From: Sulfurimonas sp. HSL3-1
GTDB lineage: Bacteria > Campylobacterota > Campylobacteria > Campylobacterales > Sulfurimonadaceae
Direction of reading: 5' to 3'
DNA: 64,000 nucleotides
NCBI RefSeq assembly: GCF_039645995.1
Contig: NZ_CP147920.1
Location: 2,108,001 to 2,172,000, forward strand
Part shown: in pieces, positions 1 to 9,264 of the stretch
How positions within the stretch are numbered: the first letter of the stretch is position 1
Layout of the letters: every line of letters starts with the position of its first letter
Position numbers and translations under genes: made by a program
The notes under the pieces: generated by a model
What the model was told of the DNA's origin: nothing
The model's database searches: none
What the model saw: only the letters and a program-made list of their open reading frames with translations

Positions 1-568
1 GGCTGACGAAAATACTGATCACCGTATCGACCTGCGTGGCACCCTTCTCCAGTCCCCAGGCGAAGGAGTTGGCACAGGCCAAAGCCTGCGCCTTGGAGAA
101 GATCAATGTCGCGTTGACGGGGGTACCTTCGCTGACGAGAGTCTCCATGGCGACATACCCTGCGTCCGTTGCGGGCACTTTAATCATCACATTGGGACGG
201 CTGATCTCTCTGAAGAGGCGGCGCCCCTCCTCGATCGTGCCGACGGCATCGTCGCAGAGATAGGGGTCGACCTCGATACTGACATAGCCGTCATTGCCCT
301 GATCGAACAGCGGCCGCAGCGCATCCGCCGCTTTCTGGATATCCGTAATCGCCAGGGCCTCGTACTTCGACTTGGGGCTATGATTCTGCAGCGTCTCGAG
401 CTGCATCTGGTACGCCGGCGACGTCAAAATAGCGTTTTTAAAAATGGCGGGGTTGGACGTCGCTCCGTTGACAATTCCCTGTTCAACAAGCCGTTTCAGA
501 CCCGTATCGATAAAATCGCGTTCAATGAAATCGGCCCAGAGGGAAAACTCTATTTGCGGGATGTACAT
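1..568 (-). CDS. tal: Transaldolase, 3' end cut by the window edge
   Basis: Transaldolase of the pentose phosphate pathway, moving a dihydroxyacetone unit between sugar phosphates in the cytoplasm. About 189 N-terminal residues are visible, starting MYIPQIEFSLWADFI. They contain the family block NGATSNPAIFKNAI near residues 32-45 and the VMIKVPATDAG block, whose lysine is the expected Schiff-base residue. The length and the VNATLIFS motif fit the long bacterial transaldolase family. The ATG at 566-568 is preceded by a purine-rich AGAAGAGAG. The gene runs off the left edge, so the C-terminus is not seen. A good sigma70-type promoter lies 32-60 bp upstream. The family call is secure. Confidence 0.9.
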   Translation of the reverse strand, partial: MYIPQIEFSLWADFIERDFIDTGLKRLVEQGIVNGATSNPAIFKNAILTSPAYQMQLETLQNHSPKSKYEALAITDIQKAADALRPLFDQGNDGYVSIEVDPYLCDDAVGTIEEGRRLFREISRPNVMIKVPATDAGYVAMETLVSEGTPVNATLIFSKAQALACANSFAWGLEKGATQVDTVISIFVS

Positions 569-599
569 CGTCTCTCTTCTTTTCTGATATAGTCTACTG

Positions 600-628
600 A
601 TTATAACCGAAAGCGGCACCGGTGTCTA
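600..628 (-). promoter_or_regulatory. Sigma70-type promoter for transaldolase
   Basis: On the minus strand, TAGACA (623-628) and TATAAT (600-605) are separated by exactly 17 bp. This is 5/6 and 6/6 to consensus and lies about 30 bp upstream of the transaldolase ATG. Confidence 0.7.
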
Positions 629-638
629 TAAAAGCATG

Positions 639-2453
639 TTAATAATAGTGCACGAATGCGGCGCTGAAACTGCGTTGCGCTCCCGCCGTTTTATCCGTGT
701 AGTCGAAGGAAAGTTTCAGGGCGTTGTTTTGTGAGAGGCGGCTGGTGTGTTCCACCAGTCCCGTCCACTGGCGCATCCCGTCCGCATAGAAACGGTACCC
801 CCCTTCCGCGGCCAGCTTGGAACCTCCCCCCACTTTGAAAAGGAGCCCGAGCGTCGTTTTGAGCGCGCCGTACCCTTTGTCCGTCACGAACAGTTCCGGC
901 TCCGCCAGTACATACCCGTACCCCCAGGAACCTCCCGCCGCGACGCCCGCTCCCACGGCCGTACTGAAGACCGTGTCCCGGGTAACGAAGTTCTGGTCCC
1001 ACCCCGCGTGCATCCGCCAGGAGAAGGGTTTGAAAAAGGCGCTCTGCGGGGCGAGGGACGTAATGGAGACGATGGTCGCCCGCTCAACCGCGGCACCGTC
1101 TTGGTCATAGCGCGCCAGAAGGTCCAAAAACTCAATCTGCGTTCCCGGCATGAATCCGATGTCACTGTCGCCGAGGTCGTGATAGGCCGGGCGGATGCCG
1201 AGCTGCTGATAGGGGTGGCCGTCCCGCCATCCCGTCCCCAGCCGCGCCCGGGTCGCCCGGTGCCCCTCGTCGGGATTGCGGGGCGTTGCCACCGGCAGCT
1301 GCTCCCCCTTCCCCAGCGACGCCCGGGCAGAGAGGATGGCGTGGAAACGCTCCGAATAGGTCGCCTTGTCCACTTCCCCTTTCATCAAGCGGTACTCGGC
1401 AAGCTCCGATGCGGCTTCAAGGGTGTAGCGTTTCATCTGCGTGGCATGCGCCGGGTCGTTCAAGACTGCTCTGGGGGCAAGCGTCCCGTCGGCCAGGGCC
1501 ATGGCTTCGGCTTCGCCCCGGCGGTCCAGAACCTTTTCATAGGCCAGCAGCAGCGTCCGTTTCGACGGCCGGTAGTGCTTGGCCCGGACCAGCCTCTCCT
1601 CCTCGGTGGCATGCACGGTCTCCATCGGGATGATGTGATAGGCGAAATGGCCGCGCACATCGACGTCCGGCCGGGCAATCTCCATTAGCCAGAGCATGTT
1701 GTACGAACAGTTCTCGTCGAAGAAAAAATACCAGTTGTACACCCCCTTGAGCTCCCAGATATGGCGGATCATCGCCATCACCTCATCATGATGGAGGTCC
1801 AGATCATACTCCCAGACGTCGCGCTGTTCCGTATCCCGGTACTCTTTGAGCTTCTCATAATAGGGCAGCAGGGAGTAAAAACCGGGGTAGCCCCCGAAGA
1901 GCCCTTTGACCGCGAAGACGACACCGTTCTCTTTGTCGGGGTCTGCACCGGCAGCGTAATTGATGGCGTAGGAGAGCATCTTCGACTCATAGGAGGAGTC
2001 GATGCGCAAAAAGGTATGACCGAACATGGATGCCGGGGAGTTGATATGCGCCGAGGAGAAGACCAGCGTCACCGACTGCGGGTCCATCTTACGCACCAGC
2101 GTCTCGTAGGCGCTGCAGTGCAGTTCCGGCAACCCCTCGAGCCCCAGCTGCTTTTGCAGCCAAGCGCGGCGGGCGGGGAAACGGCATCCCGTCGCGTTGT
2201 CATCGAAACGGGTCTCGCCGTAGAGCGCCGTGAGCGTTGCGTTGAGTTCGGCTTCCGCATCGCTTTTGCCGCCCGGTGCGAGAAAAAATGCCGGGTCGTC
2301 GACTTCGCTGACGTCCCCGGGCATATGCAGCAGCAGATGCCAGTAGCGGCTGTGGGCCAGGCCCGTCGCCGCCGCCTTATCAAGGGCGTTTTCCAATACG
2401 TCTGCCTGCAGTATACACGGCAATATCATCAGCATAAGAAGGAAACGGTACAA
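639..2453 (-). CDS. DUF4105 domain exported protein (Lnb-like N-terminal domain)
   Basis: Predicted exported envelope protein of 604 residues with a short signal peptide (MYRFLLMLMILPCILQA). The middle (about residues 125-270) has the DUF4105 hallmark blocks: SSAHINSPASMFGHTFLRI, an NY-rich stretch, and WYFFFDENCSYN with a conserved Asn-Cys. This Cys/His pattern resembles the N-terminal papain-like fold of lacto-N-biosidase-type proteins, but the substrate is unknown. The last 200 residues alternate polar and aromatic residues as in an outer-membrane beta-barrel and end HYY. The start is a TTG at 2451-2453 with AAGGG 8 nt upstream; the internal ATG at 2435 has no ribosome site. Function is not known. 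Confidence 0.8.
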   Translation of the reverse strand: MYRFLLMLMILPCILQADVLENALDKAAATGLAHSRYWHLLLHMPGDVSEVDDPAFFLAPGGKSDAEAELNATLTALYGETRFDDNATGCRFPARRAWLQKQLGLEGLPELHCSAYETLVRKMDPQSVTLVFSSAHINSPASMFGHTFLRIDSSYESKMLSYAINYAAGADPDKENGVVFAVKGLFGGYPGFYSLLPYYEKLKEYRDTEQRDVWEYDLDLHHDEVMAMIRHIWELKGVYNWYFFFDENCSYNMLWLMEIARPDVDVRGHFAYHIIPMETVHATEEERLVRAKHYRPSKRTLLLAYEKVLDRRGEAEAMALADGTLAPRAVLNDPAHATQMKRYTLEAASELAEYRLMKGEVDKATYSERFHAILSARASLGKGEQLPVATPRNPDEGHRATRARLGTGWRDGHPYQQLGIRPAYHDLGDSDIGFMPGTQIEFLDLLARYDQDGAAVERATIVSITSLAPQSAFFKPFSWRMHAGWDQNFVTRDTVFSTAVGAGVAAGGSWGYGYVLAEPELFVTDKGYGALKTTLGLLFKVGGGSKLAAEGGYRFYADGMRQWTGLVEHTSRLSQNNALKLSFDYTDKTAGAQRSFSAAFVHYY

Positions 2454-2515
2454 GAAAAAGCCCTTTTGGGGAAGATGGGAGGATGGGCCGGGAGACCGGC
2501 CCGGTAAAAGTAGAC

Positions 2516-2962
2516 TCAGCCCTCGACGGTTGCGATGTTGTCGAGAACGTCAGCCATCTTGACGTCGCCGGACGTGTAGATGCTGTTGTAGTTTTGCTGC
2601 AGGGAGGCTGCAAAAGCCGCTTTGTCGTCGACTTTGAGCAGTTCCGCGAGCGTATCGACGCTTTCGCCGCCACCGATCGCCGCCTCTTTTGCGAGCTGAT
2701 CCATGTTGGATGCAACGAATTCGGCCGCACGGTCGTTCATCACCAGCGGCATGCGCTTACAGCCGGATGTACCGGACGTAATACCGAAGGTCTGGTTAGC
2801 AGAGGTTCCGTTCGTTGTCGCCTGCAGGGCGAGCATCAGCGCGGAGCTGTCATCTTTGATGATCATCGCGCCGAGACCGCAGCCTGTCTGGCTATTGACA
2901 CCGGCGAATGCTGCCGAACTGAGTGCCGCAACCGCAGCAAGACTTACAAGTACTTTTTTCAT
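2516..2962 (-). CDS. DUF3015 family exported protein
   Basis: Small periplasmic protein of 148 residues with a clear cleavable signal peptide (MKKVLVSLAAVAALSSAAFAG). The mature part begins with a CGLGAMI block and continues with a conserved Cys in SGTSGCKR, matching the DUF3015 family of small Gram-negative secreted proteins. The two cysteines may form a disulfide. AAGGAG lies 7 nt before the ATG, and a TATACT -10 element is at 2993-2998. The family has no established function. Confidence 0.8.
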   Translation of the reverse strand: MKKVLVSLAAVAALSSAAFAGVNSQTGCGLGAMIIKDDSSALMLALQATTNGTSANQTFGITSGTSGCKRMPLVMNDRAAEFVASNMDQLAKEAAIGGGESVDTLAELLKVDDKAAFAASLQQNYNSIYTSGDVKMADVLDNIATVEG

Positions 2963-3057
2963 AGTGACTCCTTCATCGTTTGATGATGGTTCAGTATAGG
3001 AATTGTTTCCTTAAAGCGGTCTAATAACCCACACTTTATCACCGCCATTAGCAGCGG

Positions 3058-3630
3058 CTATTCGTTGAGCTCGTCATCTTTCCAGTACTTCGTGCCCTGG
3101 ATCGTCGCCTGCAGCGCCAGGCCCGTCTTGGTCAGCTGATAGAGGCGGATGCCGGGCGCCACGGTGATCGCCCCACCGAACGCCGCACCTTTATCATCCG
3201 CTTTGGCCGCAGCATCCGCCTGGGCATTGGCTTCCCACCCTTTGTTGATGAAGCCCTCGTAAACCTCCTTGTTTTCGAACAGGAAAACGCCGCGGAAGTC
3301 CTTGATGCCGATACCGAGGCCCACGCCGACGGTCCCCATATTCATATAGGTATCCTTGCCCGTCTTGTTGTCGTGCGCCACGCCGGAACCGCCGCCGGCG
3401 GAGACGAGGATGATATTCACCCCGATGTTGCTGAAGACCGCGTAGCCGTACGCTTTTTTAATGATCGCTTTCGCTTCCGGCGCCTCTTTGTAGAGCATCG
3501 CCAGCGTCTCCGTTCGCATCTTCTGCACCTCCTGGCGCTTCTCCTCGGCCGTCTTTCCGCTCCAGAATCCTGAAAGCAGCATGACGCCCAGCAGTGCCAG
3601 AACCGTTGCCTTGATCGTTTGCCGTTTCAT
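3058..3630 (-). CDS. SYLF / YSC84-type lipid-binding exported protein
   Basis: Protein of 190 residues with an N-terminal hydrophobic segment (residues 7-22), probably a signal peptide. The rest matches the SYLF (YSC84/DUF500-like) domain: KKAYGYAVFSNIGVNI, glycine-rich AGGGSGVAHDNKTGK, and FRGVFLFENKEVYEGF. SYLF domains bind phosphoinositides in eukaryotes; the bacterial role is unknown and probably at the envelope. AGGAG precedes the ATG. It sits between two other small exported proteins and the aat gene. Confidence 0.82.
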   Translation of the reverse strand: MKRQTIKATVLALLGVMLLSGFWSGKTAEEKRQEVQKMRTETLAMLYKEAPEAKAIIKKAYGYAVFSNIGVNIILVSAGGGSGVAHDNKTGKDTYMNMGTVGVGLGIGIKDFRGVFLFENKEVYEGFINKGWEANAQADAAAKADDKGAAFGGAITVAPGIRLYQLTKTGLALQATIQGTKYWKDDELNE

Positions 3631-3642
3631 GCCCGCTCCTTT

Positions 3643-4314
3643 TTATGCTTGCATGAAACCCATTATACCTTTATCACGTAACTGTTCAAGACGCAACAGA
3701 AAATAATTGCGGCTCACTTCGATCGCCCCCAGACTCTTGAGGTGCTCCGTCGGTACCTGCGCATCGATCATTTCGAAACCGCGGGCTTTCAGATGTTCGA
3801 CGAGCGCGGCGAACGCGGCCTTGGAGGCGTCGCTGACATGGGCGAACATTGATTCGCCGCAGAACATACCGCCGACCTCGACCCCGTAGAGCCCGCCGAC
3901 GAGCCGCCCCTCCTGCCACGCCTCGACGGAGTGCGCATGACCCATCGCGTGAAGGACCTCATAGGCCTCGACCATCTCCGGAAGGATCCAGCTCCCCTCC
4001 TGGCCCGGTCGCGGCGTCGTCGCACAGGCACGGACCACGTCGCCGAAGGCCGTATTGAAACGGATCTCGAAATGTTTAAGCCGCTTTCGCAAAGAGCGGC
4101 GCAGCACGAAGTCGTCAAGATTGAGAATGAACCGGGGATCGGGGGACCACCACAAAATGGGATCGCCTTTGCTGTACCAGGGGAAAATGCCGCTGCGGTA
4201 GGCCAGCAGCAGCCGCGAGGGCGAGAGGTCGCCGCCGAAGGCGACGATACCGGATTCGTCGGCGTCCCTCGGGTCGGGAAATGCCAGTTCGTATCGGATC
4301 TGCTGCGGAATCAC
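3643..4314 (-). CDS. aat: Leucyl/phenylalanyl-tRNA-protein transferase
   Basis: Transfers Leu or Phe from aminoacyl-tRNA to proteins with N-terminal Lys or Arg, making N-degrons for ClpS. The 223-residue protein shows the Aat signatures FPDPRDADESGIVAFGGDL, RSGIFPWYSKGDPILWWSPDPR, and GGLYGVEVGGMFCGESMF. These are full length and intact. It starts at GTG 4312-4314, overlapping the clpA stop as GTGA, so it is translationally coupled to clpA. Having aat, clpA and clpS in one operon puts substrate marking, adaptor and unfoldase under common control. Confidence 0.95.
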   Translation of the reverse strand: MIPQQIRYELAFPDPRDADESGIVAFGGDLSPSRLLLAYRSGIFPWYSKGDPILWWSPDPRFILNLDDFVLRRSLRKRLKHFEIRFNTAFGDVVRACATTPRPGQEGSWILPEMVEAYEVLHAMGHAHSVEAWQEGRLVGGLYGVEVGGMFCGESMFAHVSDASKAAFAALVEHLKARGFEMIDAQVPTEHLKSLGAIEVSRNYFLLRLEQLRDKGIMGFMQA

Positions 4315-6515
4315 ACCGCCGCCTCTTCCTCCGCATGTTCGTCGTACGTGAAAACGATCTCGTTTTTGTAATCGACGTGGACCGTTCCGCCCGCCTTCAG
4401 ACGGCCGAACAGCATTTCGTTGGTAAGGGGATCTTTGATCTTTTCCTGGATGATCCGGCCGAGCGGGCGGGCACCCATCGCTTTGTCGTAACCCATCTCC
4501 GCGAGGTAGCCGCGGGCTTTTTCGCCCAGGGTAATTGTAATACCCTTCGGCGCCAGCTGCGTATTGAGCTCGCCGATGAACTTGTCGACGATCCCCTCGA
4601 CGATATCGCGGTCCAACGGCGCGAACTCGATGACGGCGTCGAGACGGTTACGGAACTCCGGCGTAAAGAAGGCCTTGAGCGCCTCGCCGCGGGCCAGGCT
4701 GCTGTCGGCATTGAAGCCCATGACACTGCGCTCCGTCGCGCCGACATTGGAGGTCATGATCAAGATGACATTCTTGAAGTTCGCCTTGTAGCCGTTGTTG
4801 TCCGTCAGCGTTGCGTTGTCCATCACCTGCAGCAGCACGTTGATCAGCTCCGGGTGCGCTTTTTCGATCTCGTCGAGCAACAGAACCGTATAGGGGTGCT
4901 TGCGGATTGCCTCTGTCAGCAGCCCGCCCTGCTCGTAGCCTACATAGCCCGGAGGAGCACCGACCAGGCGCGAAAGCGCGTGTTTCTCCATATATTCGCT
5001 CATATCGAAACGCTCGAAGTGGACCCCCAGCGTCTCCGCCAGGGACTTGGCCAGTTCGGTTTTGCCGACGCCCGTCGGCCCCGCAAAGAGGAACGACGCG
5101 ATCGGCCGCTCTTCGGGGTTAAGCCCGGCGCGGCTGCGCTTGATCGCCAGGGCGACTTTTTCGACCGCCGCATCCTGCCCGATCACCCTGCTGCGCAGGT
5201 CGCGTTCCAGGTGTTCAAGCCGCAGCGTATCGTCTTCGCACACTTGCGAGGTCGGGATCCCTGTCATCTTCGCGATAACGTTTTCGATATCGAGGGCTTC
5301 GACGACGTTGCGGTCATGTTTTTTCAGATGGAACGACGCCCCCGCCTCGTCGATGAGATCGATAGCGACATCGGGCAGGAAGCGGTCGGAGATATACTTC
5401 TTCGACAGCGACACCGCCACTTCAAGGGCCTTGTCCTCGTAGGTCAGCTTGTGGTGCTTTTCATATTTCGGACGGAGTCCCTTGAGGATCTCGACGCTCT
5501 CCGCCTGGCTCGGCTCATCCACATCGATTTTCGCAAAGCGTCGGCTCAGCGCGCGGTCTTTCTCGAAAACGTTGCGGTACTCGGCATAGGTCGTCGCCCC
5601 CATACACTTCATCGCCCCTGAGGCCAGGGCCGGTTTGAGCTGGTTGGAGGCGTCCATGCTGCCGCCGTTGACGGCACCCGCGCCGACAAGAGTATGGATC
5701 TCGTCAATAAACATGATGGCGTTCTTGTGCGCCGTCACCTCATCAATAACCCCTTTGAGGCGCTTTTCGAAGTCGCCCCGGTACTTCGTCCCGGCAAGCA
5801 TCGCCCCGAGGTCCAGGGCGTAGACGGGGGCCTCCTCGAGCAGTTCGGGGACCTCGCCGTCGGCGATGCGAATCGCCAGCCCTTCGGCGATGGCCGTCTT
5901 GCCGACGCCGGGTTCACCCACGAGGAGCGGGTTATTCTTTTTCCGGCGGCAGAGCGTCTGCACGACCCGCTCGATCTCATCGGTCCGGCCGATGACCGGG
6001 TCGATGCGGCCGGCGCGCGCCTGCGCCACCAGCTCCACCGTATACTTCTCAAGGTAGCTCTCCTCCGCGTCCGACACGGACTGCGGCTGCACATCCTTGT
6101 GCGAAATCACCTCCAGAACGTCGACGCGGTTGATATCGCTCTCGAGCAGTACCTGGCAGGCGTAGGTGTGTTTCTCTTCGTAAATCGCCGCCACGAGGTC
6201 ACCGACTTCCGCCTGCTGCTTCTGCGCGCTCTGGATATGGCGGATCATCTGGTCGATCATCCGTGAAAGCGCAACGGTCTCGAAGGGCTCCTGAGTTACA
6301 TCTTCAGGCAGGGGGTCCATCGTCATGGAGAGGTAACGGCTGACCATCGCGCGCATCGCCGCGACATCGCCGCCGCACTCCCGGATGATGGCGATCCCCT
6401 CTTTTGAACCGAGCAGGGCATAAAAGACATGCTCGATCGTCAGATATTCATGCCGCTGATCTTTGGCATACAGCAGCGCTTTTTGAAAGACGGCATTAAG
6501 TTCGGCACTGATCAT
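4311..6515 (-). CDS. clpA: ATP-dependent Clp protease ATP-binding subunit ClpA
   Basis: AAA+ unfoldase that feeds substrates into ClpP. The roughly 734-residue protein has an N-domain (about 1-140) for ClpS binding. AAA-1 carries Walker [16 protein letters not shown] and Walker [17 protein letters not shown]-2 carries Walker [16 protein letters not shown] and [12 protein letters not shown]. No long middle coiled-coil is present, so this is ClpA rather than ClpB or ClpC. The ATG at 6513-6515 lies 7 nt after GGAGGAAGC; an in-frame GTG sits just before it, overlapping the clpS stop. It overlaps aat at its 3' end. Confidence 0.95.
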   Translation of the reverse strand: MISAELNAVFQKALLYAKDQRHEYLTIEHVFYALLGSKEGIAIIRECGGDVAAMRAMVSRYLSMTMDPLPEDVTQEPFETVALSRMIDQMIRHIQSAQKQQAEVGDLVAAIYEEKHTYACQVLLESDINRVDVLEVISHKDVQPQSVSDAEESYLEKYTVELVAQARAGRIDPVIGRTDEIERVVQTLCRRKKNNPLLVGEPGVGKTAIAEGLAIRIADGEVPELLEEAPVYALDLGAMLAGTKYRGDFEKRLKGVIDEVTAHKNAIMFIDEIHTLVGAGAVNGGSMDASNQLKPALASGAMKCMGATTYAEYRNVFEKDRALSRRFAKIDVDEPSQAESVEILKGLRPKYEKHHKLTYEDKALEVAVSLSKKYISDRFLPDVAIDLIDEAGASFHLKKHDRNVVEALDIENVIAKMTGIPTSQVCEDDTLRLEHLERDLRSRVIGQDAAVEKVALAIKRSRAGLNPEERPIASFLFAGPTGVGKTELAKSLAETLGVHFERFDMSEYMEKHALSRLVGAPPGYVGYEQGGLLTEAIRKHPYTVLLLDEIEKAHPELINVLLQVMDNATLTDNNGYKANFKNVILIMTSNVGATERSVMGFNADSSLARGEALKAFFTPEFRNRLDAVIEFAPLDRDIVEGIVDKFIGELNTQLAPKGITITLGEKARGYLAEMGYDKAMGARPLGRIIQEKIKDPLTNEMLFGRLKAGGTVHVDYKNEIVFTYDEHAEEEAAV

Positions 6516-6814
6516 CACGCTTCCTCCATCGTTGCCTTGAGCGGGTACCCATGCTCCCGGGCCAGGCGGCTAACTTGCATCACTTTGGTCTCTGCCACTT
6601 CATAGGTATAGACGCCGCAGAGTCCGCGGTCCTGGCGGTGGATATCGAGCATAATCTGCTCCGCTTCCTGATAATTTTTATGAAAAATACTCATCAAAAC
6701 CTCGACGACGAAATCCATCGATGTGTAGTCGTCGTTAAGCAAAATCACTTTGTATTGTCCCGGCTCCTTGAGCAGCAGTTCACCCTCAAGTTCAAGCTCT
6801 TTTTTGGTACTCAA
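6515..6814 (-). CDS. clpS: ATP-dependent Clp protease adaptor ClpS
   Basis: N-recognin that delivers N-degron proteins to ClpA. The 99-residue protein has the ClpS core: YKVILLNDDYTSMDFVVEVL (N-degron pocket with the Asp-Asp pair), the Q-x-I-M-x-D-I-H-x-Q helix, and GLCGVYTYEVAETK. It starts at TTG 6812-6814 with AAGGACAAGG upstream. It is the first gene of a clpS-clpA-aat operon with overlapping junctions. Confidence 0.94.
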   Translation of the reverse strand: MSTKKELELEGELLLKEPGQYKVILLNDDYTSMDFVVEVLMSIFHKNYQEAEQIMLDIHRQDRGLCGVYTYEVAETKVMQVSRLAREHGYPLKATMEEA

Positions 6815-6987
6815 ACCTTGTCCTTAAAACGTACATTCCACTGCCTCTGCGGTGAAAATGCATAAATCGATCTTGTTTATTACTTCTTTTAGTTACGTCA
6901 GTTAGATTAGCAGGGATTGTGTAAGCAACGACTTAAAAATGCAGATTAACGGCAGAGGCCCCGGAAAAGCCTGCCGCGCGAAGGGGC

Positions 6988-7701
6988 TCAGAGTTTGACG
7001 ATGTCCCGGGTATAGTCGCTCAGCAGAACGGTTTCGGCACGTTCGGCCACTTTGGCTTTTGCCTTGCGTTTGCTTCCGAACTGTTCTTTCAGCTCGCGGC
7101 GGAAACTGCCGAAAAACTCGTGGAACTTGTCTTTGCCCAGGACGCCTACCGCCCAGAGGGTGTTGTCGCTGCCGACTTCGAGCACGATGGCCGCCAGCGG
7201 CTGCGGCGCCTTGCCCTCCTTAACCCGGCAGCCGCGCTCCGCGTCGTAGACGGAAGTATGCCCGTCGCAGACGATATCCCCCGCAAAACGCTCTCCGGGA
7301 TTTCGGAACGTGATGAAACTGTCATTTTTGTTAATGTGCGTCAACTGGTGCGGGCAGATCCCGCTGTAGGCAACAATCGTTCCCTTGCTGCCGACGCCGC
7401 CCTTCCAGACGTATTCGTTCCCGAATTCGTCGGTCAGCTCAACGTCTTTCGCCGTCGGCATCGGCAGGTTGACCAACAGGCATGATGTGCCGGCATAGGG
7501 GTAGTTAAAGACATAATTCTCGCCTGTTTTCAGCGCATCGGCCTTCAAAGGAGCGCCGCTGCCGTCGACGAGCTGCACCTTGGCGTAACGTTTGTACAGA
7601 GCGCCGTCCTTGGCCATCAGGGTCTGCCCGATCGTGGAAGGGTTGATCGCGATCACCGCACCCGTTGCACTGAGTACCTTTAAAAAATTTCTGCGTTCCA
7701 T
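6988..7701 (-). CDS. Tat-exported Rieske [2Fe-2S] protein
   Basis: Predicted periplasmic or membrane-anchored Rieske iron-sulfur protein of 237 residues. The N-terminus MERRNFLKVLSATGAVIA is a twin-arginine signal. Cluster ligands are visible as C116-P-H118 and C145-DG-H148. The extra disulfide cysteines of cytochrome bc1 Rieske proteins (CTHLGC / CPCHGS) are absent, so it is closer to non-bc1 Rieske proteins. The C-terminal 60 residues are rich in Lys/Arg. A strong AGGAGG precedes the ATG. It lies 10 bp downstream of the FccB-like gene and is probably co-transcribed, suggesting an electron-transfer partnership. The exact acceptor is unknown. Confidence 0.88.
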   Translation of the reverse strand: MERRNFLKVLSATGAVIAINPSTIGQTLMAKDGALYKRYAKVQLVDGSGAPLKADALKTGENYVFNYPYAGTSCLLVNLPMPTAKDVELTDEFGNEYVWKGGVGSKGTIVAYSGICPHQLTHINKNDSFITFRNPGERFAGDIVCDGHTSVYDAERGCRVKEGKAPQPLAAIVLEVGSDNTLWAVGVLGKDKFHEFFGSFRRELKEQFGSKRKAKAKVAERAETVLLSDYTRDIVKL

Positions 7702-7711
7702 TCCTTGCCTC

Positions 7712-9076
7712 CTATGCGTTGAACATGTCGCGGTACATGCCTTTGGCCCACTCCATCAGGCCACGACCGTTGTTGATGCCGACACGCCCGTCCCATGTCT
7801 CGTTGGTGTAGACATTGGCAAACGTAAAGCGTTTGGCCTTCGCATCATAAGCGTACCCGGCGTTGATCGAAATGGCCAGGACCGGATCGCTGGCAACGGC
7901 CGAGTAGCAGATTGTCAGCGGCGATTCCCACGGCGTTTCCTCTTCCCCATTGATTTTGGCGGCGATCCGTTTGGCGATGTAGACGCCTTCCGTATTGGCG
8001 GTATTGCCGGACTTGCTGAAGCCCATCGGGCGGACGTCGCCCCCGCAGTAGATCTCCGGATGGCCGTTGACCTCGTAGGTCAGCACGTTGATATCGGCCT
8101 CCATCTTGTTGAAGATACTATCTTTCGCGACCCCCGCGACCTCCAGGATCTTACCGCCGCGTACATGCGGATAAAACGCGGCATCCTCAAAGGCGATAAC
8201 ATCATCGTAATCGGTCATCACCTCTTTTTTGTCCAGATCGAACGTCGCGATCTTCGTCCCTGGGTGATACTCGATGTAGTCCTTATAGAGCTTCTCAAAG
8301 GCCGAGTGGAACCCTTCTGCCTTGATCGTGATATCGTCATTTTCATCGATCAGGACCACCTTGCCTTCGATGCCCTCTTTTTTGAAATAATCTGCGATGA
8401 GACAGGCCCGTTCGTAGGGTGCGGGAAGGCAGCGGTAGTTTCCGCCGGGCACCGTCAGGATGAAGTTGCCCTCTTCAAAATCAAGCACTTTGTTGCGCAG
8501 GGTGAGGTGTTCCGAACCCGGTTTGAAGCCCGCCGGGTACTCCGTACGGAGCCGACGTTCCAGCGCCGGGTCCTTCGTCCATCCCGAATAGTCGTAATCG
8601 ATGCCGGGCGCAAGGACGAGGTAATCATAGGTAAGATCGCCGTCGCTCGTCATGACCGTGCGCTTTGCCTTGTCCACCCCGACGACCGTGGCGTTGAAAA
8701 AGGTGTAATTGTTTTCCCGAGCGGCCTGAAGGTAATCGTGTATCAGGAAGTCAAGCTCCACCGCCTCGACCAGCCAAAGGTTGCTGACCGGGCAGGACAT
8801 GAATTCACCGCGCTGTTCGACCAGCACGACGTCGGCGTTCGGCGCATACTTTTTAACGTACTTGGCCACCGTCAGACCGGACCATCCCCCGCCGACGACG
8901 ACCACCCGCGGTGCACCGGTTTTCGGCAGCGCCGCTTCCGTGCCGACACCGACGCTCCCGACATTCGTCATCTCCTCTTCATCCGGCCCGAGTCCCATCT
9001 GCGAGCACCCCGCAGCCCCTATCGCGGCAGCGGCGGCACCGGAAAGTTTGAGCAGATCTCTGCGTGACAATCCCAT
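7712..9076 (-). CDS. fccB: FccB/SoxF-like sulfide dehydrogenase flavoprotein, Tat-exported
   Basis: FAD-dependent sulfide oxidoreductase of about 454 residues. The N-terminus MGLSRRDLLKLSG is a Tat signal, and AAGCS looks like a lipobox, so it may be a Tat lipoprotein. The FAD-binding Rossmann motif VVVVGGGWSGLTVAKY follows. Two redox cysteines expected in flavocytochrome c flavoproteins are visible, in YRCLPAPYERA and in the C-terminal LTICYS block, and CGGDVRP is the second FAD contact. The ATG at 9076 has AAGGAGGGA directly upstream; a longer ORF reading to 9139 lacks this. The next gene is a Rieske protein, not the usual FccA cytochrome c. The upstream 188 bp is very AT-rich and probably holds the promoter. 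Confidence 0.87.
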   Translation of the reverse strand: MGLSRRDLLKLSGAAAAAIGAAGCSQMGLGPDEEEMTNVGSVGVGTEAALPKTGAPRVVVVGGGWSGLTVAKYVKKYAPNADVVLVEQRGEFMSCPVSNLWLVEAVELDFLIHDYLQAARENNYTFFNATVVGVDKAKRTVMTSDGDLTYDYLVLAPGIDYDYSGWTKDPALERRLRTEYPAGFKPGSEHLTLRNKVLDFEEGNFILTVPGGNYRCLPAPYERACLIADYFKKEGIEGKVVLIDENDDITIKAEGFHSAFEKLYKDYIEYHPGTKIATFDLDKKEVMTDYDDVIAFEDAAFYPHVRGGKILEVAGVAKDSIFNKMEADINVLTYEVNGHPEIYCGGDVRPMGFSKSGNTANTEGVYIAKRIAAKINGEEETPWESPLTICYSAVASDPVLAISINAGYAYDAKAKRFTFANVYTNETWDGRVGINNGRGLMEWAKGMYRDMFNA

Positions 9077-9264
9077 GATTCCCTCCTTGTACAATTCGTG
9101 TGGCATACTCAACCATTTTTGGTGAACACCCATTGTCACTTCTTCAAGCTTAAAGGAAGAAGAAACTATTACTGAAAATAATATATTACATTTTACTTAT
9201 TATTTTAAATTTATAAATATTATTTTTAGTGATAGTAAGAATTGTGAGATGGCATGGAGCCCGT

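Noticed and set aside
4281-5621. Open frame antisense to clpA
   Set aside because: Clear ClpA Walker motifs on the other strand; the antisense product shows no recognisable features.
9077-9139. Upstream extension of the FccB-like gene to 9139
   Set aside because: It would bury the Tat signal behind 21 residues; the strong AAGGAGGGA lies just before the ATG at 9076.
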